A stretch of DNA of 64,000 bases from Streptomyces lasiicapitis (GTDB lineage: Bacteria > Actinomycetota > Actinomycetes > Streptomycetales > Streptomycetaceae), in assembly GCF_014646335.1 (NCBI RefSeq), contig NZ_BMNG01000022.1:1-64000 (forward strand), read 5' to 3'. The notes below the pieces were generated by a model. That model did no database searches, had not been told where the DNA came from, and saw only the letters and a program-made list of their open reading frames with translations. Shown piece by piece: positions 18,701-26,065 of the stretch (position 1 is its first letter; each line of letters starts with the position of its first letter). The position numbers and the translations under genes are program-made.

Positions 18701-19830
18701 TGTGGCTGGGCTTCTTCGCGGAGCCCTACTGGTCGGGGCACTTCGACGAGCTGTTCGGCGGGGTGGGCGGGGTCGGCGGCAATGTGTCGTCGTCGGTCTC
18801 CGGCCGGATCGAGGGCGGCAGTTCGACGCACAAGCTCGTGCTGTACGTGCGCGTGGCCCTGGCCGGTTCGGTGATGGCGCTCGCCTGCTGGGGCTGGCTG
18901 CGCCGGCGCGGGCACAAGTACCGCGAGGTGTCGCTGCTCGTCCTGACCTTCGTGCCGTTCCTGGGCTTCGGCATGCAGAGCTACGGCGGTGAGATGGCAC
19001 TGCGGGTCTTCATGTTCGCGCTGCCGGGCGCCGCCCTGCTCGCCGGGCTCGCGCTGTTCCCGCGCACCGGCGTCACCGCGAAGGAGCGCGACCGCGACCG
19101 GGTGAGCCTCGCGCCGCTGGCCGCGCTGCTGGCGGGCCTGGTCCTGATGGGCGGCTTCCTGATCGCGCGCTGGGGCAACGAGCCCTTCGAGCGGGTCAGG
19201 ACCGGCGAGGTCGCCGCCATGGAGTACGTGTACGCGCACGACGACCCGACGGCGCGGCTGCTGTGGATGAGCAACGACACCGTCACCAACGTGACGCCCG
19301 CGATCCCCTGGGGCAAGCAGGACGCCGAGAAGGTCGAGTACGTGCCCACGCTCGCGCCGCCCGACCCGGTCCTGGTGTCCGGCCTGGTGAAGGCGCTCAA
19401 GGACGCGGGCCCCAACTCGTACCTGATGATCAACCGCAGCCAGACCGTCTACCTCCAGATGGACACCGGGTATCCCGAGAACTGGGACACCCGCCTCACC
19501 CACAACCTCGACCGGCGCTCCGAGCTGAAGAAGGTCTACTCCAACGCCGACGCGACGCTGTACGCCCTGCGCGCGCAGCCCGAAGGACCGGTCGCGAAGG
19601 CGGCCCCGGGGCCCGCGGGACCGAAGGTGACGTGGACGCCGTGGACGGTGGTGGGCGCCTTCGCGGTGCTCGCGCTGATCGTGCTCCTCGCGGTGCGCGA
19701 GGTCGTGCGGGTGGCGGCGGCGCCGAGCGTGTGGCAGCAGCGCTGGCTGCAGAGCAGCTTCTGGTTCTCGCTGCCGCTGCTCGCGGTGTTCGTGGCGTCG
19801 CTGATCCAGCGGTTCCTGACGATGGCGTAG
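15790..19830 (+). CDS. Fused polysaccharide flippase and GT-C-like membrane protein, 1346 aa
   Basis: Two membrane modules in one frame. Residues about 40-450 form a Wzx/MATE-like flippase (NAYALMLNTGISGLLGLGFW, then about 12 helices). Residues about 455-675 are a Pro/Ala/Gly/Glu-rich, soluble, low-complexity linker. Residues about 678-1250 contain roughly ten helices with the luminal-type motif ETEPRFATAWQHLGFLEYID and DYFSPQGFTYLL, resembling GT-C glycosyltransferases or polymerases. Two further helices close the protein. Standard flippases are near 450-500 residues, so the fusion is unusual. GTG 15790 overlaps the deacetylase end. It could couple export to polymerisation; inference. Confidence 0.8.
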   Translation: MSDTTTAQAEVTGTATGTGGTPSSGKTGRPRRMSLSRAGGGGGNPLFRNAYALMLNTGISGLLGLGFWLAAARYYSESAVGQGSAAIAAMKLLAGITAVTLMGALARFIPVAGRHTGKLIFRTYAGSSVVVACAALIFLFTLDLWGPSYRFLHGPLAGVGFVAAVVAWSLLTLQDGVLTGLRNALWVPVGNTVFSVVKLGLLIVVAAAIPTAGVFVSWVAAIAFSVVPLGWLVFRRLVPRHVRATEGRARPPSLRELGRFLAGDYTGSLCSLAVVYLVPVMVAAQVSSEDNAYFYIATTIGGTTNLLAINMGASLTVEGAHDPARLAANTRAALRRMTRIMLPVCGFLFLGAPYILHVFGQGYSEAATPLLRWFAVGAALRVVMETYFAVLRAQSRTSGLAWLQGLLCVLVLGLTLILLPRMGLTGAGVAEVCSLAVIVAIAAPKLYAITRAGATTPADRAAPDGDLADLGAKEVPASRTPAAAALPPHATGEERRGPAWALRESLDSDTLQLAVQIDLDHQERRPDVRFGPVARGPAGAGEGDDMEGHRPTWAVSGGAPVADPPEAGGVDEAAGSASEAVPCAEGAQAGGRVDEDAPEAGEDRAPKEPWPTVVSQGPAAAVPGMGVKSPAPEAGSAGATPPAAGATPPTAGAPATAPPAPVATATPTAAAPPRTYRKPRKTLVLTALLLAALGLYWVPVFGLGESDLDRMGGLGLISVLPLPTLAGAVLLVGVFASLLWLERPNRWLLLLTLVATVVSLHALPAVIETEPRFATAWQHLGFLEYIDRTGTAVPDLDARWSWPGFFAAAAFVAKACGVSDMTEVIRWWPTAIQLLYLAPMLLLTRSLRASWRAKWAGLWIFVLGGWVGQDYFSPQGFTYLLYIAFVAILLVWFRAPRVIWTKRRPGEAEVEPANRRQQAVLLLVLMGLFAGTVPAHQLTPFVMLGVLTALVVLRRCELRGLPLLCGVLVAVWLGFFAEPYWSGHFDELFGGVGGVGGNVSSSVSGRIEGGSSTHKLVLYVRVALAGSVMALACWGWLRRRGHKYREVSLLVLTFVPFLGFGMQSYGGEMALRVFMFALPGAALLAGLALFPRTGVTAKERDRDRVSLAPLAALLAGLVLMGGFLIARWGNEPFERVRTGEVAAMEYVYAHDDPTARLLWMSNDTVTNVTPAIPWGKQDAEKVEYVPTLAPPDPVLVSGLVKALKDAGPNSYLMINRSQTVYLQMDTGYPENWDTRLTHNLDRRSELKKVYSNADATLYALRAQPEGPVAKAAPGPAGPKVTWTPWTVVGAFAVLALIVLLAVREVVRVAAAPSVWQQRWLQSSFWFSLPLLAVFVASLIQRFLTMA

Positions 19831-19862
19831 GCCGGACGACCGGGGCGTCGCCCGCGTGGCTC

Positions 19863-19897
19863 AGGTGAAGTGGCTCAGCGCGTAAGCCACTTCACCT
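19863..19897. terminator. Perfect 13-bp hairpin between convergent genes
   Basis: AGGTGAAGTGGCT (19863-19875) and AGCCACTTCACCT (19885-19897) are exact complements around a 9-nt loop. The right arm lies within the last codons of the glycosidase gene and the loop contains its stop, so the hairpin can serve both converging transcripts. Confidence 0.65.
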
Positions 19898-21308
19898 CGT
19901 ACCCCGCCATGTCGAACCGCTTGCCGTCGACCTGCGCGCTGATCTGCCGGTCGAGGGTGTTCACGACGAGGACGGCCTTGTCGTCGGCGAGGACGCGTAC
20001 GTTCGGTACGTCGTCGTCGGCGACGGACACCTTCTCGTACCGGGTGCCGGGCGGGAAGGCGTCGGCGAAGCGGGCGAGCAGGCGCAGCATGGGCCGTTCG
20101 CGGCCGCCGCCGGCGGTCTGCGTCGGGCTCCACAGGCAGCCCGCGCACTTCTCGCCCTTCTCGCCGCGCTTCTGCGGGTTCCAGTAGAACCCGCTGGTCG
20201 CGCCGCCGCGGGCCATCGCCATCAGGCCGGAGGCGTGCACGGCGACGCGGTGCGCCTCGGACCAGTCGTCGCGGTTGTCCTGGCTGTCGCCCGGCTCCAC
20301 GTAGTACTCGGCCCACCACAGCGGCAGGCCGCCGGTCCGCTCGCGCAGCCAGCGGCCGACGGCGGTGAACTTGTCGGTGGCGCGGAACTCGTCGGGCAGC
20401 AGCTCGTCGTCCTCGGTGTAGCTGGCGCCGTCGACGACCACGAAGTCGGCGCCGTCCTTGTTCTTGTTCCAGTAGTCGAAGGCGTCGAGGGGGCGCTGGT
20501 CCAGGCGGCCCCAGGGGCCGCTGAGGGTCTTCGAGGCGTTCTCGGTCTGGCGCGGGTCGAGGCTGTCCATGACGAGGTAGGGCCCGCCGACCTGGATTTT
20601 CTCGTCGACCTTCTTCAGGGCCTTGTACACGAGGTTGTAGAGCCGGGTGTAGCCCTCGTAGTCCCAGCGGCGCTCGGTGGTGTTCCAGAAGCCCTTGAAC
20701 TCGTTCCAGACGATGAAGTGCCGTACGTCCGGGTAGCGCTTGGCGACCGTCGCGGCCAGGGCGGCGTAGTCGTCGAAGTGCTCGGGGCGGGGCGCGGTCT
20801 CCAGGGAGGCCTGGCTCCAGTTGGTGTTGTCGGAGCCGGACTTGCCGCCCTTCATCCAGTCCGGGGCGCAGCACAGGGTGACGACCGGGGTGCCCTTGGT
20901 GGCGCGGATCAGGTCCATGCGCCCGTCCATCGCCCCGAAGTCGTAGCGCCCCTTGACCGGCTCGGGGTTGCCCGCGCCCCAGCCCATGATGTGCTGTATC
21001 TGCGGCAGCGGGCGCGGCTGGTCCCTCAGGAGGCTTTCGGCGCGCTCGACGGCCGCCGGCTCACCCGCGTCGGCGCTGTACTGCGTGTGGGTGAAGCCCC
21101 AGCCGACGCGCGGGTCCGGGGCGCCGGGCGGGCGCGCGGGGGTGCCGTGCACCTTGTCGCCGTCCGGGGTCGTGCCCGCGGTGCTGCCGCCGTCCTTGCC
21201 GGGCAGGGTGAGGACGGTGACGACCAGGGCCAGGGCGGTCAGGCCCACGCCGATGAGGGCGGTGAGACGCCACCGCCGTGTCTCCGCGCTCCACCCATGA
21301 CGTCCCAT
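19875..21308 (-). CDS. GH39-like glycoside hydrolase, membrane-anchored
   Basis: A 477-residue protein with a single N-terminal hydrophobic helix (LTALIGVGLTALALVVTVLTL) that anchors or exports it. The TIM-barrel core shows the clan-A acid/base in FIVWNEFKGFWNT and a plausible nucleophile in LPLWWAEYYVEPG. This pattern fits GH39-type beta-xylosidase or iduronidase-like enzymes linked to actinobacterial exopolysaccharide loci. I set the start at ATG 21308; a TTG at 21317 is also in frame and neither has a strong ribosome site. It faces the fusion gene and probably trims the same polymer. Confidence 0.78.
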   Translation of the reverse strand: MGRHGWSAETRRWRLTALIGVGLTALALVVTVLTLPGKDGGSTAGTTPDGDKVHGTPARPPGAPDPRVGWGFTHTQYSADAGEPAAVERAESLLRDQPRPLPQIQHIMGWGAGNPEPVKGRYDFGAMDGRMDLIRATKGTPVVTLCCAPDWMKGGKSGSDNTNWSQASLETAPRPEHFDDYAALAATVAKRYPDVRHFIVWNEFKGFWNTTERRWDYEGYTRLYNLVYKALKKVDEKIQVGGPYLVMDSLDPRQTENASKTLSGPWGRLDQRPLDAFDYWNKNKDGADFVVVDGASYTEDDELLPDEFRATDKFTAVGRWLRERTGGLPLWWAEYYVEPGDSQDNRDDWSEAHRVAVHASGLMAMARGGATSGFYWNPQKRGEKGEKCAGCLWSPTQTAGGGRERPMLRLLARFADAFPPGTRYEKVSVADDDVPNVRVLADDKAVLVVNTLDRQISAQVDGKRFDMAGYEVKWLTR

Positions 21309-21447
21309 CACCGGCAAGCGTATCCGCGTGCCACGGCGGTCGGAGGGGTTCCGCAGGACCGTCCGGTATCGGCGGGTGGGGTGGCGCGGCGCGGCGCACT
21401 GGGGAAACCGCGTGCACGAGGGCGTATGCGTGTCGGATCATGGCGGC

Positions 21448-22542
21448 ATGTCTGCGAACCCTCAGGACGCCCTGCCGATCCGGCTCAACGTCGACGACAG
21501 CGACTCCCCGTCCGACGTCGTGGACGCGCTGTTCCTCGGCCGCTTCGCCACCGGCGAGCAGCCGTTCTCGCACAGCGCCAACATCGACCGCGTCAAGCCC
21601 GGCTCCGCGCTGCTCCCGCCGGACGCGACGGTGCTCCGTGCCGCCCGCGACGACGACCGCAGCGCCACGCTCGCCGAGGGCGAGGGGTGGACGCTGCTCG
21701 TCTCCCGCTGGAACCGCGGGGCGGACGTCACGGTCACCGCCACCACCGCGGAGCTCGCCGAGGAGGTCCTGAAACAGGCCACCGACGGGGCGCAGGACGA
21801 GCCCGAGCCGCAGCCGGAGAACGTCACGATGGGGTTCTGGTACGTCTCGCCGCGGCGCGGGCCGCACCGTACGACGCGGCAGATCTCCGCGGGTACGTGG
21901 GACGAGGTGCGGGAGAACTACACCGCGCCGGTGGCCGACGCGATGGACACGCTGATGAAGACCACCCCGGAGGACATCTCCGGGCGCCTTCTCCTGCTGC
22001 ACGGGCCGCCGGGCACCGGCAAGACCTCGGCTCTGCGGACGCTCGCGCGGTCGTGGCGGGACTGGTGTCAGGTGGACTGCGTCCTCGACCCGGAGCGGTT
22101 GTTCACCGACGTCGGCTATCTGATGGACATCGCCATCGGGGAGGACGACGGCACGGCGAAGGGCCGCTGGCGGCTGCTGCTCCTGGAGGACTGCGACGAG
22201 TTGATCCGCGGCGAGGCCAAGCACACTGCGGGCCAGGCCCTCTCGCGGCTTCTCAACCTCACGGACGGGTTGCTCGGGCAGGGCCGCAACGTCCTCGTCG
22301 GTGTCACCACCAACGAGGACCTGGAGCGGCTCCACCCCGCCGTGGTGCGTCCCGGCCGCTGCCTGGCCCGCATCGAGGTCGGGCCCCTCACCGTCACGGA
22401 GTCCGTCAACTGGCTCGGCACGCCCGAGGGCGTCCCGCGCGAGGGCGCGACCCTTGCGGAGCTGTACGCGTTGCGCCGGGGTTCCACCCCGACGTCCCTG
22501 CCGTCGGCCCGGGACGGCGCCGACGCGGGCCTGTACCTCTAG
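21448..22542 (+). CDS. AAA ATPase with DUF5925-like N-domain
   Basis: A 364-residue AAA+ protein. Residues 1-120 are a DUF5925-type domain (LPIRLNVDDSDSPSDVVDALFLGRFA). The ATPase follows, with Walker A GPPGTGKTSAL at about residue 190, Walker B LLLLEDCDELI, sensor-like VGVTTNEDLERLHPAVVRPGR. It is soluble and probably remodels an unknown partner. A GTG at 21430 with GAGGG upstream would add six residues; I kept the ATG because homologues I recall begin MSANP. The gene is divergent from the glycosidase over about 140 bp. Confidence 0.82.
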   Translation: MSANPQDALPIRLNVDDSDSPSDVVDALFLGRFATGEQPFSHSANIDRVKPGSALLPPDATVLRAARDDDRSATLAEGEGWTLLVSRWNRGADVTVTATTAELAEEVLKQATDGAQDEPEPQPENVTMGFWYVSPRRGPHRTTRQISAGTWDEVRENYTAPVADAMDTLMKTTPEDISGRLLLLHGPPGTGKTSALRTLARSWRDWCQVDCVLDPERLFTDVGYLMDIAIGEDDGTAKGRWRLLLLEDCDELIRGEAKHTAGQALSRLLNLTDGLLGQGRNVLVGVTTNEDLERLHPAVVRPGRCLARIEVGPLTVTESVNWLGTPEGVPREGATLAELYALRRGSTPTSLPSARDGADAGLYL

Positions 22543-22575
22543 TCCGCCGACGGGAAACGCCGGGGAGGCCTGCCC

Positions 22576-22968
22576 TCAGCCCGCCGCCCCGTACGCCGCG
22601 CGCAGCGCGTCCCGGACCGCCGCCGTCGCGGCCTCCTCCGAGAGGCCGAGGCGGCGGACGCGCTCGGCGTAGGCCTGCGCCGCCCCCGCCGCGCCCCGCG
22701 TGGCCGCGTCCCCCGCCGCGGCCACGAACGTCCCGTTCCGCCCCCGCGTCTCGATCACCCCGTCCTCCTCGAGCGCCCGGTACGCCTTGGCGACGGTGTT
22801 CGCGGCGAGCCCCAGCCCCTCGGCGAGCCCCCGCACGGTGGGCAGCTTGTACCCGACCGGCAGCCCCCCGCCCCGCGCCTGCTCGGCGATCTGCGCCCGC
22901 ACCTGCTCGTAGGGCGCGGGCACGGCCCGGCCCTCCGCACCCTCATCGATCACGATCTTCAACGTCAC
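22576..22968 (-). CDS. GntR-family regulator, YtrA type
   Basis: A 130-residue repressor-like protein consisting of the GntR winged HTH (APYEQVRAQIAEQ, LPTVRGLAEGLGLAANTVAKAYRALEEDGVIETRGRNGTFV) and a short helical tail, with no large effector domain, as in the YtrA subgroup. GTG 22968 begins at the conserved VTLKIVIDEG; another GTG lies 18 bp upstream, and neither has a clear ribosome site. It is divergent from the acetyltransferase at 23043 with only 74 bp between, so it may control that gene and itself. Confidence 0.85.
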   Translation of the reverse strand: MTLKIVIDEGAEGRAVPAPYEQVRAQIAEQARGGGLPVGYKLPTVRGLAEGLGLAANTVAKAYRALEEDGVIETRGRNGTFVAAAGDAATRGAAGAAQAYAERVRRLGLSEEAATAAVRDALRAAYGAAG

Positions 22969-23042
22969 GCGGCGATTGTCCCGCACCCCGCCGGGGAAAA
23001 AGGAGAGGCGACCCGCCGCGCACGACGCGTACCGTCCGCACC

Positions 23043-23975
23043 ATGACGGAAGTGCTGGTCCGCGCCCTGCGCCCCACCGACCCTGCGGACACCACGGCGT
23101 TCGCCGCGGTCCGCCGCGCCTGCCTGCCCGCGATGCTGTCCACGTCCGCCTCCGTGGCGTTCGACGCGGCGCACGCCCATCCCGACGCGCACTACCTCCA
23201 GTTGGTCGCGGAGAGCGGCGGCGAGGTGATCGGCACGGCGCAGACGAGCATCGCGTACGACAGCCCGGAGCCCGGCCAGGGCTCCGCCAACATCTACGTC
23301 CACCCGGGCCGCCGCGGCCTCGGCGCGGGCTCGCTGCTGCTGCGCACGGCGGAGGAGTATCTGGCGGGCAAGGGCGCGACGACCCTGTACTCGTGGGTCC
23401 TCGACACCCCGGAGAACCGCGCGTTCGCCGCCCGCCGGGGCTTTCGCGCGAGCCGCTCCGCGCACTTCCTCCGCCTGGACCTGGCGAACGGCGAGCTGCC
23501 GCCCCGCCCGCCGCTGCCGGCCGGTGTCGAGCTGCGCACCGGCGCCGACTTCGCCGCCGATCCCCGTCCGTTCTTCGACCTGGACGCGGAGACGGTCGCG
23601 GACGAACCGAGCGACGTGGCCGCCGAGTTCACCGACTACGAGCACTGGCTCGCGGAGACCTGGCACCACCCCCTGATGAACCAGGAGCTGACGACCGTCG
23701 CCGTGGTGGACGGCCGTCCCGCCGCGTTCAGCATGGCCCGCACCGACGACGCGTCGCGCTACTCCAGCGGCATGACGGGGACGGCCCGCGCCCACCGCGG
23801 GCGCGGTCTCGCCAAGCTCGCCAAGAACGACTCGCTGCACCGGGCGCGCGCCGCCGGCTTCACGGAGGCGTTCACCGGCAACGACGCGGGGAACGGCCCG
23901 ATGCTCGCGATCAACAAATACTTCGGCTACGAAATCTGTGACACGGAGGTACGTCATGTCCGCACCCTCGGTTGA
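23043..23975 (+). CDS. Tandem-domain GNAT acetyltransferase
   Basis: A 310-residue protein with two GNAT-like halves. The first (residues 1-150) has the acetyl-CoA loop in NIYVHPGRRGLGAGSLLL and a C-terminal ENRAFAARRGF. The second (about 160-310) keeps TGTARAHRGRGLAKLAKND and NGPMLAINKYFGY. Such didomain enzymes acetylate small molecules such as antibiotics or amino compounds; the target cannot be inferred. It overlaps the DUF402 gene by 20 bp and is divergent from the GntR gene. Confidence 0.85.
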   Translation: MTEVLVRALRPTDPADTTAFAAVRRACLPAMLSTSASVAFDAAHAHPDAHYLQLVAESGGEVIGTAQTSIAYDSPEPGQGSANIYVHPGRRGLGAGSLLLRTAEEYLAGKGATTLYSWVLDTPENRAFAARRGFRASRSAHFLRLDLANGELPPRPPLPAGVELRTGADFAADPRPFFDLDAETVADEPSDVAAEFTDYEHWLAETWHHPLMNQELTTVAVVDGRPAAFSMARTDDASRYSSGMTGTARAHRGRGLAKLAKNDSLHRARAAGFTEAFTGNDAGNGPMLAINKYFGYEICDTEVRHVRTLG

Positions 23976-24474
23976 GGCGTCCGGCGCGGTCGGGGCGCCC
24001 GACGTGGAGGTCGTCCTCCGCAAGGCGGGCCGCACGAAGATCCGCTACCCGGCGCGTCTCCTCGCGGACGACGGCACCCGCGTCACGGTCCGCGCGCCCT
24101 GGGCGGGCGCGGGCGTACGGGACTTCGGCTTCGTACGCTTCGAGCCGGGCGACGTGTTCGTCGAGCACTTCTGGCGGGACCGCTGGTACGCCGTCAAGGA
24201 GGTCTACGCCGCCGGCGGCACCCTCAAGGGCTGGTACTGCGACGTCACCCGCCCCGCCACCGTCGAATCCACCGTCCTCACCATCGAGGACCTGGACCTC
24301 GACCTGTGGTGCTCCGCCGACCGCACCACCATCCTCCGCCTCGACGAGGACGAGTTCACTGAGAGCACGCTGCCGACAGCAGACCCTGCCGCAGCAGCCG
24401 CGGCCCTCCAGGCCCTGGACGACCTGGAAGCCCTGGCGAAGGCAGGCGACTCCTTCCCCCGAACCGGCCTCTGA
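23956..24474 (+). CDS. DUF402 domain protein
   Basis: A 172-residue soluble protein with the DUF402 fold (FVEHFWRDRWYAVKEVYAAG, LKGWYCDVTRPATV, LDLDLWCSADRTTILRLDEDEF), a family with likely nucleotide phosphatase or RNA-linked members. ATG 23956 has CGGAGGT at ideal spacing and lies within the end of the acetyltransferase gene, so the two are co-translated. The acidic cluster DEDEF and the DLDLDLW strand are the conserved core. Physiological role unknown. Confidence 0.8.
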   Translation: MSAPSVEASGAVGAPDVEVVLRKAGRTKIRYPARLLADDGTRVTVRAPWAGAGVRDFGFVRFEPGDVFVEHFWRDRWYAVKEVYAAGGTLKGWYCDVTRPATVESTVLTIEDLDLDLWCSADRTTILRLDEDEFTESTLPTADPAAAAAALQALDDLEALAKAGDSFPRTGL

Positions 24475-24634
24475 CGACAGCCTCATCGGCCTCCGGCCTC
24501 GTCCTCGATCGCCGGACGGGCTTTCCCCCACCCACCCGCCCTGACAACTGAAGTGGGTGGGGAAGACAGCTCCTCCGGTGCTTGAGGAGCGGTTCCTGAA
24601 GGCCGGCCCCCAGGAACCCCGTCCCCTGTGGGCG
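24475..24634. repeat. Convergent gap with Streptomyces-type dispersed repeat
   Basis: This 160-bp gap between convergent genes contains segments typical of short repeats scattered through Streptomyces intergenic regions (GTCCTCGATCGCCGGACGGG and GGTGCTTGAGGAGCGG). A related sequence occurs at about 38890-38953. Its arms can form imperfect hairpins and may terminate both transcripts. Confidence 0.5.
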
Positions 24635-25270
24635 TCAGCCCTCGGCCGCCTTCACCGCGACCACCGCGTACCGCTCGTCCTCCACCGCCCTCCCCCACAG
24701 CCGCGCGTCCCCCGACAGCCGCTCCGCGTGGGTGTGCGGGACCAAGGGGGTCAGTGCCCGTACGAGGTCGGTGGCCGGGATGCCCACGGGGCTCACCGTG
24801 CCCCAGACGCCCTCTATGAGGATCAGGCGGCCGCCGGGGCGCAGGAGTGCGTGCCAGTGGCGCAGGGTCGCCTCCGGGTCCGGGAGCATCCACAGGACGT
24901 GGCGGGACAGGATCGCGTCGAAGCGGGAGTCGCCCACGGGTGGGCGGGCCGCGTCGCCCACCAGGATCCGGGCGTCGTGCCCCGCGAGCTTCGCGCGTGC
25001 CCGCGCCGCCATCTCCGTGGAGAGGTCGACCGCCGTCACGCGGTGCCCCCGCTCGGACGCGAGCAGTGACAGGCTGCCCGTGCCGCAGCCCACGTCCAGG
25101 ACGTCGCCCGGCTCGGGCGGGAGCCAGTCGGTGAGGCGGGTCGCCCAGGCCGCGCGCACCTGGGGGTCCCGCAGGCCGTGGTCCGGCTCCTCGTCGAAAT
25201 CCGCGGCCTGCGCGTCCCAGTCGATGGCCGAGCCGTCGTCGCCCTCACAAGTCCCCACGTCAAACGTCAT
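24635..25270 (-). CDS. Class I SAM-dependent methyltransferase
   Basis: A 211-residue enzyme. SAM-binding motif I is DVLDVGCGTGSLSLLA; the acidic residue after strand 2 lies in VTAVDLSTEMAARAR; motif post-II includes GDAARPPVGDSRFDAILSRHVLWML; then LLRPGGRLILIEG. This is the UbiE/Methyltransf_11 pattern, acting on small molecules. Substrate cannot be named. ATG at 25270. It is convergent with the DUF402 gene; upstream is a 125-bp gap with the small plus-strand ORF beyond. Confidence 0.87.
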   Translation of the reverse strand: MTFDVGTCEGDDGSAIDWDAQAADFDEEPDHGLRDPQVRAAWATRLTDWLPPEPGDVLDVGCGTGSLSLLASERGHRVTAVDLSTEMAARARAKLAGHDARILVGDAARPPVGDSRFDAILSRHVLWMLPDPEATLRHWHALLRPGGRLILIEGVWGTVSPVGIPATDLVRALTPLVPHTHAERLSGDARLWGRAVEDERYAVVAVKAAEG

Positions 25271-25395
25271 GCGCCGATCGTGACACCCGCCACTGACAAT
25301 CGGCCCGCGATGAGAAACGCTCCCCGGACTGGTCTACCGCCGTGTCACCGAGCTGTTAGGTGGGTACGGCAGGACGGGTAGGCAGGGAGGCCGTC

Positions 25396-25557
25396 ATGCG
25401 CCGAGTGACCGTGCACAAGACCGTCGTGAAGTCCACAACCCGCCGGGCGCGGGAGAACCGCGAGGCCCTCGAGGGCCCCGAGGGCGCCGACCGCCGGGCC
25501 CGGGAGCGGCCCGAGGTCCGCAGAGACGTCCAGCGCGTCTGGTGGCCCACCGAGTAG
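25396..25557 (+). CDS. Small basic protein of 53 aa, unknown
   Basis: MRRVTVHKTVVKSTTRRARE continues with a charged, Arg/Glu-rich helix and ends WWPTE. The ATG has a GGGAGG site at good spacing, which is the main support that it is real. No domain recognised. It sits alone between two minus-strand genes and ends 22 bp before the acetyltransferase stop. Confidence 0.5.
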   Translation: MRRVTVHKTVVKSTTRRARENREALEGPEGADRRARERPEVRRDVQRVWWPTE

Positions 25558-25579
25558 CCCCAGGGCGGCCGCGCCCGCG

Positions 25580-26065
25580 TCAGCCCGTGAGCCGCTTGCG
25601 GTAGTGGAAGCGGTCGTAGATCCCCTCTACGCGCCGCTCCACGAATTCGTATCCGTACCGGGGATAGATCTTCTGGTTCTCCCACATCATCGCGTTGGTG
25701 TAGAGCCGGATCTCGGGCAGCGCCAGGGCGCGCGCGTGCGCGTCGACGAAGGCCAGCAGGCGGCCGCCTAGGCCCTTGCCGGCCGCGTCGGGGTGGACGG
25801 CGATGTTGTCCAGGTAGAGGTGGTCGTCGTTGGCGTACACCACCACCAGGCCGACGACCGCGCCCTCCGCGTCCCCGGCGACGTACACCCGCCCCATCGC
25901 CACGTTCTGCGCGTGGTTGGACTCCATGGGGGCGGGGACGCGGCCTATGCGGGCGATGTAGTGGTGGTACGCCGCGTCGGTGACCGCCTTCACGGCGGGC
26001 ACGTCGGCGGCTTCGGCCGGGCGGATCACATTGCCGGGTGTGCTTTCGGCGATCTTGTGGGTCAT
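25580..26065 (-). CDS. GNAT N-acetyltransferase
   Basis: A 161-residue single-domain acetyltransferase: VIRPAEAADVPAVKAVTDAA, the acetyl-CoA loop in DNIAVHPDAAGKGLGGRLLA, and MMWENQKIYPRYGYEFVERR. Substrate unknown. Its ATG overlaps the tctA stop, so it is the last gene of the tctCBA operon. That position suggests a link to carboxylate catabolism, but the association may be incidental. Confidence 0.85.
   Translation of the reverse strand: MTHKIAESTPGNVIRPAEAADVPAVKAVTDAAYHHYIARIGRVPAPMESNHAQNVAMGRVYVAGDAEGAVVGLVVVYANDDHLYLDNIAVHPDAAGKGLGGRLLAFVDAHARALALPEIRLYTNAMMWENQKIYPRYGYEFVERRVEGIYDRFHYRKRLTG

Noticed and set aside
20235..23975. 1246-codon plus-strand frame running from the glycosidase into the acetyltransferase
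   Set aside because: Only its last 310 codons, the acetyltransferase from 23043, encode a recognisable protein. The rest is antisense or out of frame to other genes.
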